Below are positions 7,366-16,312 of a stretch of DNA of 64,000 nucleotides, in pieces (within the stretch, counting starts at the first letter, position 1; the number at the start of each line of letters is the position of its first letter). This stretch comes from Nocardioides immobilis (lineage in GTDB: Bacteria > Actinomycetota > Actinomycetes > Propionibacteriales > Nocardioidaceae), in the NCBI RefSeq assembly GCF_003515065.1, contig NZ_QXGH01000009.1:186001-250000 (forward strand), in the 5' to 3' direction. The translations under genes and the position numbers were made by a program. Under the pieces are notes generated by a model. The model was not told the origin of the DNA. It did no database searches and worked only from the letters and a program-made list of their open reading frames with translations.

Positions 7366-7382
7366 CTGACGGGTCAGTCAGG
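7361..7382. terminator. Perfect inverted repeat at convergent gene ends
   Basis: CCTGACTGAC (7361-7370) and GTCAGTCAGG (7373-7382) form a perfect 10-bp stem with a GG loop. The repeat contains the stop codons of both osmC (7363-7365) and adnB (7376-7374). Its position suggests a bidirectional terminator, although the following T tract is weak (TTCTGG on the plus strand). Confidence 0.6.
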
Positions 7383-10300
7383 TTCTGGCCCCTGGATCAG
7401 CCGCTCGACCTCATCCCGCCCGGGCAGCCCGTCGGGCACGACCAGCTCACCTGACCTGACGTAGTAGAACGCCGCGCGCACCTGCTCGACAGGGACGCCC
7501 CGCAGCTCGGCCCAGGCGAGGCGGTAGAGCGCGAGCTGGAGCGGGTCGGCGGTCTGGCGGGCGTTGGTCTTCCAGTCCACCACCAGGTAGCGATCGTCGC
7601 CCTCGTCGTAGACGGCGTCGATCCGGCCGCGGACGACCTGGCCCGCGAGCACCAGGGCGAACGGCGCCTCGACGGCGAACGGCACCCGGCTCCCGAACGG
7701 GCCCGCCTCGAAGGTCGCGATCAGCTCCTTCAGGTCGGCCTCGTCCTCGATACCGGCGTCGGCGCGACCGGAGAGCTCATCGGGGTCGAAGAGGCCCTGC
7801 TGACCGAAGCGCGCCTCGACCCACGCGTGGAAGCGGGTGCCGAACCGCGCCGACGGAGACGGCTGCCGGGGCATCGGCCGGGCCAGGTCGGCTGCGAAGC
7901 CCTCGGCGTCGTCGCGCAGCCGAGCGAGCGCGGTGGCGGACAACGCCTCCGGCCGGGGTACGACGACCTCACCGCTGCGGTCCTGGCGGGCTTCCGCGAG
8001 GAGCCGGTCGATCTCGGCGTCCCAGTCGGCGACGCGCGCAGTCGCAACCAGGTCGAGCTCGGGGTCGGGCCCGTCCGGGTCGGCCGCGCGGACCAGCTCC
8101 GCTGCCGCCAGGCGCAGTCGGGCCTCCTCGCCCACGCCCGCGACCGGCCAGGGAGCGGAGGGGTCCTCGTCGGCGTACGGGTTGGGGTCGCCCTTCTCCG
8201 GCTTCGCCAACCACTGCTCGGGGGCGACGCCCCAGTCGGACATCAGCTCCCGCACCACCTCCTGGTAGGCGGACGGGCCGAAGGGGCGCTGCCGCGGCCC
8301 CCACAGGAACGAGGTGACCGACAGCCGGCGCGCGGCCCGGGTGAACGCGACGTAGCCCAGTCGCAGCTCCTCCGCCGCTTCGTGGTCGTTGGCCCGCCGG
8401 CGGTAGTCGTCGAGCGCGGCCTTGTCGAAGCCGCGCAGCTGCGGCAGGTCGTCGGCATCGCCGCGGAGCGGCGCCGGCAGCACGGACGGCGACGAGGTCC
8501 ACAGCGGCCGTCCCTGCGACGACGGGAACCGGGACTCGCACACGCCCACGCAGAAGACCGAGTCCCACTCCAGCCCCTTCGACCGGTGCACGGTCAGCAG
8601 CTTCACCGAGTCGGCCTCGGACGGGGTGGCGACGTCGAGCCCGTTGCCCTGGTCGTCCTCAGCGGTCAGGTAGGCCAGCAGCGCCGGCAGGGTCACGTCG
8701 CCGTCGACCGCGCGGAAGTCCGCGACGGCCTTCACGAAGAGGTCGAGGTTGTCGCGACGCGCAGCCGCCGCCGGGCTGACCGCCGACGACAGCTCGACGT
8801 CGACGCCGGTGGTGTCGATGATCCGCCGGACCAGGTCGAGCAGCGGCTCGCCGACCGCGGCCCGCAGCACCCGCAGCTCGCCGTGGAGCAGGGCGAACCG
8901 CTCGCGCGCCTCCACCGAGAAGTCGCCCTCCCCCGGGTCGGCGAGCGCGTCGTCGAGACACGGGATCTCGGCCGGGTCGATGCCGTCGGCGATCGCGACC
9001 AGATGGTCGCCGAGCGAGTCGAACCGCTCGCCGCGCCCCCGCCGCCCGGTGAGCTCGGCTGCCCTCCGCCCCAGGAGGCGCAGGTCACGCGGCCCGATCG
9101 CCCAGCGTGGGCCGCCGAGCAGGGTGAGCATCGCTGCGTTGTCGGTGACGTCGTGGAGCAGCCGCAGGACGGCCACGACCTCCGCGATCTCGGGCAGCCG
9201 CAGCAGTCCGGACAGACCCACGATCTCGACGGGGATCCCGGCCGCCGTCAGTGCGTCGAAGACATCGGCGGCGTGCGCGTTGTCGCGGGTCAGGACGCCG
9301 ATCCGGGCCCAGTCGCCCTGCTCCCCGTTCCACACCTCGCGCACCGCGCCGGGCAGCCACGCGAGCTCCTCGCGCTGCGTCTCGAAGACCCGCGCCGTGA
9401 CCTCGCCCGCCCCCGCGTCGGCGGGTGCCCGCAGCCGCGCCACACCGACCCCGCGCTGCTCGAGCGCCTCGTAGAGCGGGTTCGCGAGCTCGTTGGCCAC
9501 GTCGAGGATCCGGCGTTCCGAGCGCCGGTTGATGGTGAGGGGGTACGACGCCACGCGCCCCTCCGCCGCCGGGAACGTCTCCGGGAAGTTGAGGATGTTC
9601 GACACCGACGCTCCGCGCCAGCCGTAGATCGCCTGGTTGGGGTCGCCGACCGCGGTGACCGCGTGGCCGTGGCCGAACAGCCGCGACAGCATGATCGCCT
9701 GCGCGACCGAGGTGTCCTGGTACTCGTCGAGCAGCACGACCTTGAACCTGCCCCCCTCGATCTCGCCCACCTCGGGTCGCTCGGCCGCCAACCGGGCGCC
9801 GAGCTCGATCTGGTCGGAGAAGTCCATCAGCCCGAGGTCGCGCTTCAGCCGCCGGTACGCCGCCACCAGCTGCAGCAGCTCGGCGCGCCGGGTGATGGCG
9901 GACAGGGCGCCCTCGACCTTGTCGACGTACGTCTTGCGGGCCTTGCCGGCCAGCTCCTCGTCCCGCGCCCGCTCGAACCCACGCCGTGCCTCGGCGTCGT
10001 GCACCAGCACCCGCTCCGGCGTCACCAGGTGCTCGCTCATCGCGGAGTCGAGTGCCAGCAGGTTCTGGATCGCGGTCTCGGGGTGGTCGGTCAGCAGCTC
10101 GATCTCGCCCGTGAACCGGTCGATCGCCCGGGCGCCGAGCTGGTAGCGCGCGGCGTCGGTGATCACCCGGGTGTCGGGCTCGTGCCCGATCCGGAGGCCG
10201 TGGTCGACGAGCAGGCCCGCGGCGTACGCGTTGTACGTCGACACGGTCGGCTCGAGCACCTCGTCGCCCTGGTCGTCCACGCCCATCAGGTCGAGCGCAC

Positions 10301-10610
10301 CCGCGTCCTGGAGCGCGGTCCGGATCCGGTGGCGCAGCTCCGCGGCCGCCTTCGTGGTGAACGTCAGCCCCAGCACCTGGTCGGGCCGCACCTGCCCGGT
10401 CAGCACCAGGTAGACCACGCGCGCGGCCATCAGCGTGGTCTTGCCGGAGCCGGCGCCGGCGATCACCACGGCCGGCCGCAGTGGCGCCGAGATCGCCGCC
10501 CACTGCTCGGGGCTCGGCGGGAACTTCGCCTGCATCGCCGCCTGCAGGTCGGCGGGCGTGTCGATGCGGATCGCGGGGAAGGCCGCCGGCTCGCTCACTG
10601 GTGCACTCAC
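7374..10610 (-). CDS. adnB: AdnB subunit of the AdnAB helicase-nuclease
   Basis: This 1078-aa SF1 motor with a RecB-like nuclease domain has Walker A AGAGSGKTTLMAARV (near residue 55), motif II VVLLDEYQDT, motif VI region LGYVAFTRAARRL, and a C-terminal nuclease segment GRIDAVYDEGDDRYLVVDWK with the catalytic Asp and DWKT. AdnAB resects double-strand breaks in mycobacteria and relatives lacking a dominant RecBCD. GTG 10610 overlaps the adnA stop codon by 4 nt (GTGA), so the two subunits are translationally coupled. A longer frame reaches 11123, but its extra N terminus is Arg/Pro-rich out-of-frame adnA sequence. Confidence 0.92.
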   Translation of the reverse strand: MSAPVSEPAAFPAIRIDTPADLQAAMQAKFPPSPEQWAAISAPLRPAVVIAGAGSGKTTLMAARVVYLVLTGQVRPDQVLGLTFTTKAAAELRHRIRTALQDAGALDLMGVDDQGDEVLEPTVSTYNAYAAGLLVDHGLRIGHEPDTRVITDAARYQLGARAIDRFTGEIELLTDHPETAIQNLLALDSAMSEHLVTPERVLVHDAEARRGFERARDEELAGKARKTYVDKVEGALSAITRRAELLQLVAAYRRLKRDLGLMDFSDQIELGARLAAERPEVGEIEGGRFKVVLLDEYQDTSVAQAIMLSRLFGHGHAVTAVGDPNQAIYGWRGASVSNILNFPETFPAAEGRVASYPLTINRRSERRILDVANELANPLYEALEQRGVGVARLRAPADAGAGEVTARVFETQREELAWLPGAVREVWNGEQGDWARIGVLTRDNAHAADVFDALTAAGIPVEIVGLSGLLRLPEIAEVVAVLRLLHDVTDNAAMLTLLGGPRWAIGPRDLRLLGRRAAELTGRRGRGERFDSLGDHLVAIADGIDPAEIPCLDDALADPGEGDFSVEARERFALLHGELRVLRAAVGEPLLDLVRRIIDTTGVDVELSSAVSPAAAARRDNLDLFVKAVADFRAVDGDVTLPALLAYLTAEDDQGNGLDVATPSEADSVKLLTVHRSKGLEWDSVFCVGVCESRFPSSQGRPLWTSSPSVLPAPLRGDADDLPQLRGFDKAALDDYRRRANDHEAAEELRLGYVAFTRAARRLSVTSFLWGPRQRPFGPSAYQEVVRELMSDWGVAPEQWLAKPEKGDPNPYADEDPSAPWPVAGVGEEARLRLAAAELVRAADPDGPDPELDLVATARVADWDAEIDRLLAEARQDRSGEVVVPRPEALSATALARLRDDAEGFAADLARPMPRQPSPSARFGTRFHAWVEARFGQQGLFDPDELSGRADAGIEDEADLKELIATFEAGPFGSRVPFAVEAPFALVLAGQVVRGRIDAVYDEGDDRYLVVDWKTNARQTADPLQLALYRLAWAELRGVPVEQVRAAFYYVRSGELVVPDGLPGRDEVERLIQGPEPD

Positions 10611-13600
10611 TGGGCCACCACCGAACCGCTGCTCTTCGCCGGGCACAGCGGCACGAACGTGCACGACCGGCAGTGCTGCCCGGGAATCGCCGGGAACGTC
10701 TCGTCGCGGACCAGGCCGGCCGCTCGCGCCAGCCGCACGCGGAGCTCGTCGCGCTCCGACCCGTCCTCGTCGTGCGCCGGCTGCTGCTGGACGGTGGCGC
10801 CGTCCTTGCCGTCGGTCAGGCCGAGCTGGACCAGCTCGGCGCCGCCGGCCCGCAACGGCGTCCGGTCCTCGTCGGGCGGGTCGAGCGCGCCGTGGTCGAC
10901 GGCGTACTGGTAGAGCGCGAGCTGCACGTGGGCCTTGACCGCCGGGTCGCTCGGCTTCGAGCGTCCGGTCTTGAGGTCGACCACGACCACCCGGCCGTCG
11001 AGGTCGAGCTCGATCCGGTCGGCAGCGCCGTTGAGCCGGACCCGCTCGCCGTCGCCGAGCTCGACGACGGTCGAGAAGTCGGTCTCGAGCCCGACCACCT
11101 CCCGCGGGTTGGCCTCGTGCCACTCGACGAACCGTTCGAGCGCCGCCCGGACCCGGTCGTGCTCTCGCTGCTTCGACCAGGGCGTCCGGAAGTCGAGCCG
11201 GTCCCAGACCTCGTCGACGAGCGCGAGCAGCGCATCGGGGTCGGCGGGCGCGTCGCCCGAGGCCACCCGCTCGGCCAGTGCGTGGACGAGCTCACCGACG
11301 TTGGCGGACTGGTGGGCGCGCGCGACGCCGCCGGCCTCGCGGGAGAGGAACCACTGCGTCGGACAGGTCGCGAGCCCCTCGAGCATGCTCGCCGACACCG
11401 GGACCGGGCCGTCGGCGTCGCGGATCGGCGTCGCCGACCGCGACGCGGCGCGGGTGCCCCACCAGGTGCCGGGGTCGGCGGCGGGCACCAGGCGCCGGTG
11501 ACCGTCGTGGGTGGTCTCACCGGCCAGCCGCGCGAGCCGGCTCGCGGCCGCCGCGCGGAGCGCCTCGTCGGAGGCCGGGTCCGCGACGGTACGGCGCAGC
11601 TCGGCCACCAGGCCGGGCAACGACAGCGGCCGTCGCGGCCGGCCGACGACGTGGCCGATGTCGAGGCCGAGCTCGTCGAGGAAGCGGGACGGCTGCTCGC
11701 CCTCGTCGTCGGGAGACTTCACCGCGGTGACGAACAGCTGCTCCCGCGCGCGGGTGCACGCGACGTAGAACAGGCGTCGCTCCTCCATCAGCAGCTCGCG
11801 GGACGTCACCGCGGGAACGACGCGACCCTCGCCGATCTGGTCCGCGCGCAGCAGGGTCGCCCGCCGGCGCAGGTCGGGCCACCCCTCGGCCTGCGCGTGG
11901 GCGACGACGACCAGCCGCCACTCCAGGCCCTTGCTCCGGTGCGCGGTGAGGAGGCGTACGGCGCTCCCCCGCACGCCGCGGTCGGCGAGTGTGTCGGCGG
12001 GGATCTCCTGCTGCACGAGGCTCTCGAGGAACGGCGTCACGCCGAGGTGCTCGCGGCGCTCGGCCGCGCGGGCGGCGATGTCGAAGAGCGCGCACACCGC
12101 ATCGAGGTCGCGGTGGGCGCGGCGCGCCGCGCCGCCCCCGGCGTCGACCCCGCGGCGCAGCCGCTGGGGCCACGAGGTGCCGGACCAGAGCTGCCACAGC
12201 AGGTCCTCGGCGCCGGCGCCCGCGTCGAGCCGTTCGCGGGCGGAGGCGAGCAGGCGGGCCAGCGCCCGCGCCCGGTCGGCCTCGGGACCGGCGATCCCGT
12301 CGAGCAGGGATGCGTCGACCACGGCGAGCCGCACCAGCGTCGCCGACGACCGGGGCGTCCCGCCCTCGGCCTGGGCGCGGTCCTTCTCGCGGTTGCGGAG
12401 CAGGCGGGCGAGGCGTCGTACGTCGCCGGCGTCGAGACCCCCCAGCGGACCGGTGAGCAGCGCCTCGGCCCGCCCGGCGTCGACCACGTCGATGCTGCCG
12501 ACATCGACGTCAGGGTCCTTGTGGAGGTGAACGACCGCGCGCAGCGCTTCGATCAGCGGCAGCACGGCGGGGTCGCGCACGAGAGGCAGCTCGTCGCTGG
12601 CCACCTCGACCGGCACCCCGGCCGCGCCCAGCGCCCGCCGCAGCGGCGGGATGCTGCCGCGTCCGGACCGCACCAGGACGGCCATGTCGTGCCACGCGAT
12701 GCCGCCCTCGAGGTGGGCGCGACGGAGCAGGTCGGCCAGGTGCTCCGCCTCGGCCCGCTCGGTGTCGAACGTCCGCACCGTGACCCGGTCCCCACCCGCG
12801 CCACCCACGGCGACGGGCGACAGGAACGCCTCGCGCGCCGCCGGGTCGATCGAACCCGGCAGGCCGATCCGTCCGGCGACCCGCTGGGCAGCCGTCAGCA
12901 CCCGCGGCCCGAACCGCCGGGTGGTCCGGAGCGCGACGACGGGGGCCGGGGACCCGTCGTCGGCCGGGAACGACGTCGGGAACTCGAGGATCCCCCGCAC
13001 CTCCGCCCCGCGGAAGCCGTAGATCGACTGGTGCGGGTCGCCGACCACCACCAGGTCGCGTCCCTCGCCGGCGATCGCCCGGAGCAGGGCGACCTGGCCG
13101 GGGTCGGTGTCCTGGTACTCGTCGACGAACACGTGGTGGTACTGCGCCCGCAGCTCGTCGCGGTGCACCTCGGCCTCGATCCGGGCCCGCCGGATCAGGT
13201 CGGCGTAATCGGTGGCGCCCTGGCTGTCGAGGGAGTCGAGGTACTGCTCCAGGAACAACCCCGCGGCGACGTACTCCTCGATGTGCTCGGCCTCGCCGAG
13301 CCGGCGCAGGTCGGCGCCGTCGAGCCCCTTCTCCCGAGCCCGGGCGAGCACGGCGTGCACCTCGCGCGCGAAGCCGCGCGTGCCGAGCGCATGGCGCAGC
13401 CGGTCGGGCCACACGACGGACTCGGGGTGGTCGGTGAGCAGCTCGCGGAGGACCACGTCCTGCTCCGGCGCGGAGAGCAGCCGCAGCGGCCCCTCGTAGA
13501 GCCCGGCCGGCGCGAACCGTCGGACGAGGCCGTAGGCGAAGGAGTGGAACGTCGCGCTCAGCTGGGTGGCCGTCGTCCGGCCGAGCCGTGCGGTCACCTG

Positions 13601-13858
13601 GTCACGCAGCTGCTCGGCCGCCTTGCGGGAGAAGGTCAGCGCCAGCACCGAGTCGGGGTCGGCGCCGCGCCGCTCGATCCGGTCGACGATCGCCTCGACC
13701 ATCGTCGTCGTCTTGCCGGTGCCGGGGCCGGCGAGCACGAGCAGCGGCCCGCCGGGGTGGTCGACGACGCGCTGCTGGTGCTCGTCGAGCTCGGGCGCCG
13801 GTGCGGCGGCGCGCGGCGGGGCGAGATGGAACCTGGTCGTCGTGGGGGCAGCGGTCAT
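10607..13858 (-). CDS. adnA: AdnA subunit of the AdnAB helicase-nuclease
   Basis: This 1083-aa SF1 helicase-nuclease has Walker A GPGTGKTTTMVEAIV, motif II HVFVDEYQDTD, and motif VI FYVACTRAREQL. The C-terminal RecB-type nuclease has LNGAADRIELDLDG, VVVDLKTGR and a QLALYQYAV helix. Cysteines framing the nuclease (CPTQWFLS and CRSCTFVPLC) fit the Fe-S cluster known in AdnA. It is the first gene of the adnA-adnB pair. ATG 13858 is taken as the start; a GTG four codons upstream (13870) is also possible because neither has a clear ribosome-binding site. Confidence 0.92.
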   Translation of the reverse strand: MTAAPTTTRFHLAPPRAAAPAPELDEHQQRVVDHPGGPLLVLAGPGTGKTTTMVEAIVDRIERRGADPDSVLALTFSRKAAEQLRDQVTARLGRTTATQLSATFHSFAYGLVRRFAPAGLYEGPLRLLSAPEQDVVLRELLTDHPESVVWPDRLRHALGTRGFAREVHAVLARAREKGLDGADLRRLGEAEHIEEYVAAGLFLEQYLDSLDSQGATDYADLIRRARIEAEVHRDELRAQYHHVFVDEYQDTDPGQVALLRAIAGEGRDLVVVGDPHQSIYGFRGAEVRGILEFPTSFPADDGSPAPVVALRTTRRFGPRVLTAAQRVAGRIGLPGSIDPAAREAFLSPVAVGGAGGDRVTVRTFDTERAEAEHLADLLRRAHLEGGIAWHDMAVLVRSGRGSIPPLRRALGAAGVPVEVASDELPLVRDPAVLPLIEALRAVVHLHKDPDVDVGSIDVVDAGRAEALLTGPLGGLDAGDVRRLARLLRNREKDRAQAEGGTPRSSATLVRLAVVDASLLDGIAGPEADRARALARLLASARERLDAGAGAEDLLWQLWSGTSWPQRLRRGVDAGGGAARRAHRDLDAVCALFDIAARAAERREHLGVTPFLESLVQQEIPADTLADRGVRGSAVRLLTAHRSKGLEWRLVVVAHAQAEGWPDLRRRATLLRADQIGEGRVVPAVTSRELLMEERRLFYVACTRAREQLFVTAVKSPDDEGEQPSRFLDELGLDIGHVVGRPRRPLSLPGLVAELRRTVADPASDEALRAAAASRLARLAGETTHDGHRRLVPAADPGTWWGTRAASRSATPIRDADGPVPVSASMLEGLATCPTQWFLSREAGGVARAHQSANVGELVHALAERVASGDAPADPDALLALVDEVWDRLDFRTPWSKQREHDRVRAALERFVEWHEANPREVVGLETDFSTVVELGDGERVRLNGAADRIELDLDGRVVVVDLKTGRSKPSDPAVKAHVQLALYQYAVDHGALDPPDEDRTPLRAGGAELVQLGLTDGKDGATVQQQPAHDEDGSERDELRVRLARAAGLVRDETFPAIPGQHCRSCTFVPLCPAKSSGSVVAQ

Positions 13859-13900
13859 GACACCGCACACCCAACCATCCGGGCCCGACAGATCAAGGGC

Positions 13901-14305
13901 TCAGGCGAGCTCGAAGTCCGCGAAGTCGAAGCCGGGCGAGACCAGGCAGCTCACGAGGGCGTCCTCGGCGGCGGGAACGGTCCGCTGCCACACCCCCGCC
14001 GGGACCAGGCCCTGCGGCTGCTCGGCGTCGACCACCACGGTGGTCAACTCGTCGGCAGGCGCGGCCCCGGAGCCGCCGAGCTGGACGATGACCGTGCCGG
14101 AGTGCGCGAGCCAGATCTCGTCCGACTTCACCCGGTGCCAGGCCGACGACTCACCGGCCGGCAGCAGGAAGTAGATCAAGGTCGCGGTCGGCCGCATCCG
14201 TCCGTCGGGCAGCGCGACCGTCTCCGGCGAGACCCAGGTCTGCCGGTACCAGCCGCCTTCCGGGTGCGGCGCGAGGTCGAGGACGTCGGCGAGCGGCGGG
14301 CGCAT
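13901..14305 (-). CDS. DUF985-type cupin protein
   Basis: This 134-aa small beta-barrel starts MRPPLADVLDLAPHPEGGWYRQTW and contains TATLIYFLLPAGESSAWHRVKSDEIW, LGGS, and GVWQRTVPA. These match the DUF985 group of RmlC-like cupins, sometimes labelled predicted sugar epimerases, with unknown substrate. The ATG at 14305 is preferred over the longer frame to 14440, whose first 45 residues lack family character and overlap the neighbouring gene. It follows the hemerythrin-like gene by 32 nt and may be cotranscribed with it. Confidence 0.85.
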   Translation of the reverse strand: MRPPLADVLDLAPHPEGGWYRQTWVSPETVALPDGRMRPTATLIYFLLPAGESSAWHRVKSDEIWLAHSGTVIVQLGGSGAAPADELTTVVVDAEQPQGLVPAGVWQRTVPAAEDALVSCLVSPGFDFADFELA

Positions 14306-14337
14306 GCGCCGATCATCTCGTACGACGCACGCCGAGC

Positions 14338-15036
14338 TCAGGTCGACTTGTCCTCGGGCTTGTCGGGATCGAACCGCGGATCGCCCATCAGGTACTGCCC
14401 CATCAGGCCCGGCCGCTTCTTCTTTCCGCGGCTCGGCCACGTCAGCGGCCGGCCCTCGGCGTGGTCCCAGGCGCGGTCGGTGCGCTTGGCGACGCCGCGG
14501 GCGATCGACCCCATGAAGCCGTGGTGCGGGAGGTACGGGTGCGGCCGCGACGGCTCACCCGGCTCCGCCTCGTCGAGGCGCTCCACGAGGGCGTCGACGT
14601 CGCCGTCGTCGAGCCGGTCGGTGAGTCGCTCGGCGAGCTCCTCCTCACGCGCCCGCAGCGCCTCGAGGGCGGTGCCGACCTCCGACCACACCGACGGCCA
14701 GGCGATCCGCTTCTCGTAGACCGAGCCGTACTCGTGCGCCTTCACGTGCGAGAGCACGACCTCGAGCACCTTCATGGAGTCGAGGTAGTGGTGGGTGAGC
14801 TCCTTGCCGTCCGGCAGCTCCTTGCGGGCCGACGGCAAGAGCACCTCGTTGACGGCGTGCAGGTGGCGGCTCGCGGTCGTCACGAACTCGTCGATCGGCG
14901 GGTAGCCCCGGTGCGGGCCGTCCAGCTCCTCGTGCTCGCCGGGTGGACCGAACTGCGTGCGCAGCACCTCCAGCTCATCGGCCAGCGCGTCGTGCGTGCG
15001 CTGGACGGTCCGGCTCAAGACGTCGGTGCTCCCCAT
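14338..15036 (-). CDS. Hemerythrin HHE-domain-like protein
   Basis: This 232-aa, largely helical protein has His residues spaced as in hemerythrin-like four-helix bundles (RHLHAVNEVLLP, HHYLDSMKVLE, HVKAHEYG). Its polar C-terminal tail is rich in Lys/Pro/Asp. It may bind a di-iron centre or haem-free iron; the exact ligands cannot be fixed by eye. ATG 15036 is chosen because GAGGTGAGG lies just upstream. No signal peptide or membrane segment is visible. The upstream neighbour is an acyltransferase gene in the same direction, 96 nt away. Confidence 0.65.
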   Translation of the reverse strand: MGSTDVLSRTVQRTHDALADELEVLRTQFGPPGEHEELDGPHRGYPPIDEFVTTASRHLHAVNEVLLPSARKELPDGKELTHHYLDSMKVLEVVLSHVKAHEYGSVYEKRIAWPSVWSEVGTALEALRAREEELAERLTDRLDDGDVDALVERLDEAEPGEPSRPHPYLPHHGFMGSIARGVAKRTDRAWDHAEGRPLTWPSRGKKKRPGLMGQYLMGDPRFDPDKPEDKST

Positions 15037-15132
15037 CGACCTCACCTCACTGGTTCGATGCGCTGGCTGCACCTTCCATCGTGCGCCGCTCCGACGCCGA
15101 CCACAAGGGGAACGACGAGGGCGCCCGACGGG

Positions 15133-15804
15133 CTACTCGGCGACGACCGGCCGGTCGTTGTAGACGCCGGCCTCGACCTGTCCGGTGAGGTCGCCGATGG
15201 CGCTCATGATCCGGTCGGTGAGGTCGCGGCGCGCGCGGCCGGACGCGACGCCGTCGTACTCGTCGGTGACGGTGATCGCCTCCCCGAAGGAGACCGTCAC
15301 CCTGGCCAGCCGTGGCAGTCGCGACCCGACCGGCTGCAGCTTCTCGGTGCCGACCAGGCCTACGGGGACGACCGGCGCGCCCGAGGTGAGGGCGAGGTGG
15401 GCAACGCCGGTGCGGCCGCGGTAGAGCCGGCCGTCGCGGGACCGGGTGCCCTCGGGATAGATCCCGAACGCCTCGCCGCGGGCGAGCACGTCGAGCGCGG
15501 TCTGGAGCGAGCTCATCGCGGCTGCCGAGTCGTCGCGGTCCACGGGCAGCATGCCCAGGCCCTCGAACCACACCCTCGACATCGCACCCTTCACCCCACT
15601 GCCGGTGAAGTAGTCGGACTTGGCCAGGAAGACCACCTTCCGCGGCACCACGATCGGGATCACCATCGAGTCGGCGAAGCTCAGGTGGTTGCTGGCCAGG
15701 ATCACCGGGCCGGTGGCCGGCACGTGGTGGAGACCGCGCACGGTCGGCCGCCACACGGCCTTCGCGGCCGGAGGGACGACGGTGTGGAGGGCCTGGTAGA
15801 GCAC
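15133..15804 (-). CDS. 1-acyl-sn-glycerol-3-phosphate acyltransferase family protein (PlsC-like)
   Basis: This 223-aa protein has the acyltransferase motifs in order: NHLSFAD (HX4D catalytic motif), the FEGLGMLPVDR region, YPEGTRSRDG, and PVVPVGLVGTEK. It transfers an acyl chain to lysophosphatidate or a related lipid at the membrane. GTG 15804 is chosen because homologues begin MLY-like, and TAGCGT (minus strand, 15817-15812) lies 7 nt upstream as a leaderless -10 element. The frame extends to 15855 with less likely starts. Phospholipid synthesis is the default role, but several actinobacterial paralogues act on other lipids. Confidence 0.85.
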   Translation of the reverse strand: MLYQALHTVVPPAAKAVWRPTVRGLHHVPATGPVILASNHLSFADSMVIPIVVPRKVVFLAKSDYFTGSGVKGAMSRVWFEGLGMLPVDRDDSAAAMSSLQTALDVLARGEAFGIYPEGTRSRDGRLYRGRTGVAHLALTSGAPVVPVGLVGTEKLQPVGSRLPRLARVTVSFGEAITVTDEYDGVASGRARRDLTDRIMSAIGDLTGQVEAGVYNDRPVVAE

Positions 15805-15861
15805 GGCTAGGACGCTAGGGGTTACTAGCGGGTCCACCGAATCGAGCGGCACCAAATTGGT

Positions 15862-15898
15862 GAAGGGCCCTTGTGAGTATGAGTCGCAAGGGCCCTTC
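15862..15898. terminator. Strong inverted repeat of unknown direction
   Basis: GAAGGGCCCTTG (15862-15873) and CAAGGGCCCTTC (15887-15898) form a perfect 12-bp stem with a 13-nt loop. Each arm also holds the self-palindromic AAGGGCCCTT. There is no clear T run on either strand. It lies at the edge of the 508-bp gap between plsC and the large membrane-protein gene, next to ACCAAATTGGT (15851-15861). It may terminate a small transcript running through the gap. Confidence 0.5.
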
Positions 15899-16055
15899 GG
15901 TTGATCGGTACTGGTGACGCTCCCGATCGATCCGGCCGGTCTGCCAGGTTCCCACGGACCTCGTCACCCGGTCCGTGCGGCGCGCGTTCCCGTGAGGGAT
16001 CGTCTGCCGTGTGGATCCTCGCCTTCCGGCTGATCCCGCTCTCCCGGAGGAGAAC

Positions 16056-16268
16056 GTGAGAGCAGTTCTATGCCGCGATCCCCAGGCCGCGCAAGGGTTT
16101 CGTGCCAGGAACTTCGACCAGTTTCGTGGTTCCGGCGTGTCGTCCACAGGTACCCCCGGGATGGTCCACAGACCACCGGCGCTTCATCCACAAACTGTGG
16201 GTATGCCTGTGGATGATGAGGCGGCACCCGACCGCGCTGAGTACGGGTACTCAGCCGAGGTCGAGTAG
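16056..16268 (+). CDS. Possible small ORF in the intergenic region (70 codons, weak)
   Basis: GTG at 16056 follows GGAGGAG with ideal spacing and opens a 70-codon frame to TAG at 16268. The predicted peptide (VRAVLCRDPQAAQGFRARNF at its start) matches nothing I recognise. The frame runs across four DnaA-box-like sequences and a perfect hairpin, whose constraints explain the DNA better than a protein would. The entry is kept because of the ribosome-binding site; a leader peptide is another option. Confidence 0.22.
   Translation: MRAVLCRDPQAAQGFRARNFDQFRGSGVSSTGTPGMVHRPPALHPQTVGMPVDDEAAPDRAEYGYSAEVE
16140..16216. promoter_or_regulatory. Cluster of four DnaA-box-like sequences
   Basis: Within 77 bp lie TCGTCCACA (16140-16148), TGGTCCACA (16162-16170), TCATCCACA (16184-16192) and, inverted, TGTGGATGA (16208-16216). 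The actinobacterial DnaA box is close to TTGTCCACA, so each has one or two changes. The cluster sits in the gap between plsC and the membrane-protein gene. No dnaA/dnaN neighbours are in the window, so this is not recognisable as oriC; a DnaA-titration or regulatory site is more likely. Confidence 0.45.
16236..16255. promoter_or_regulatory. Perfect 20-bp dyad, putative operator
   Basis: GCTGAGTAC (16236-16244), GG, and GTACTCAGC (16247-16255) form a perfect inverted repeat, 57 bp before the proposed start of the membrane-protein gene. It could bind a dimeric repressor or form a hairpin in the 5' leader. The rest of the 15899-16312 gap, apart from this dyad and the DnaA-like boxes, shows nothing I can name. 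Confidence 0.4.
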
Positions 16269-16312
16269 CGCCGCGATGGGCACCTCGGACGATTCGTGGG
16301 GAGATGGATGAC

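Noticed and set aside
10611..11123. N-terminal extension of AdnB
   Set aside because: The open frame continues to 11123, but residues upstream of GTG 10610 are Arg/Pro-rich and lie out of frame over adnA. GTG 10610 also gives the expected GTGA coupling.
15815..16147. 110-codon minus-strand frame in the plsC upstream gap
   Set aside because: Arg/Thr/Pro-rich, no ribosome-binding site, and it crosses the 12-bp hairpin at 15862-15898 and the DnaA-like boxes.
16140..16216. Chromosomal origin
   Set aside because: Four degenerate boxes without dnaA, dnaN, rpmH or an AT-rich unwinding region do not make oriC.
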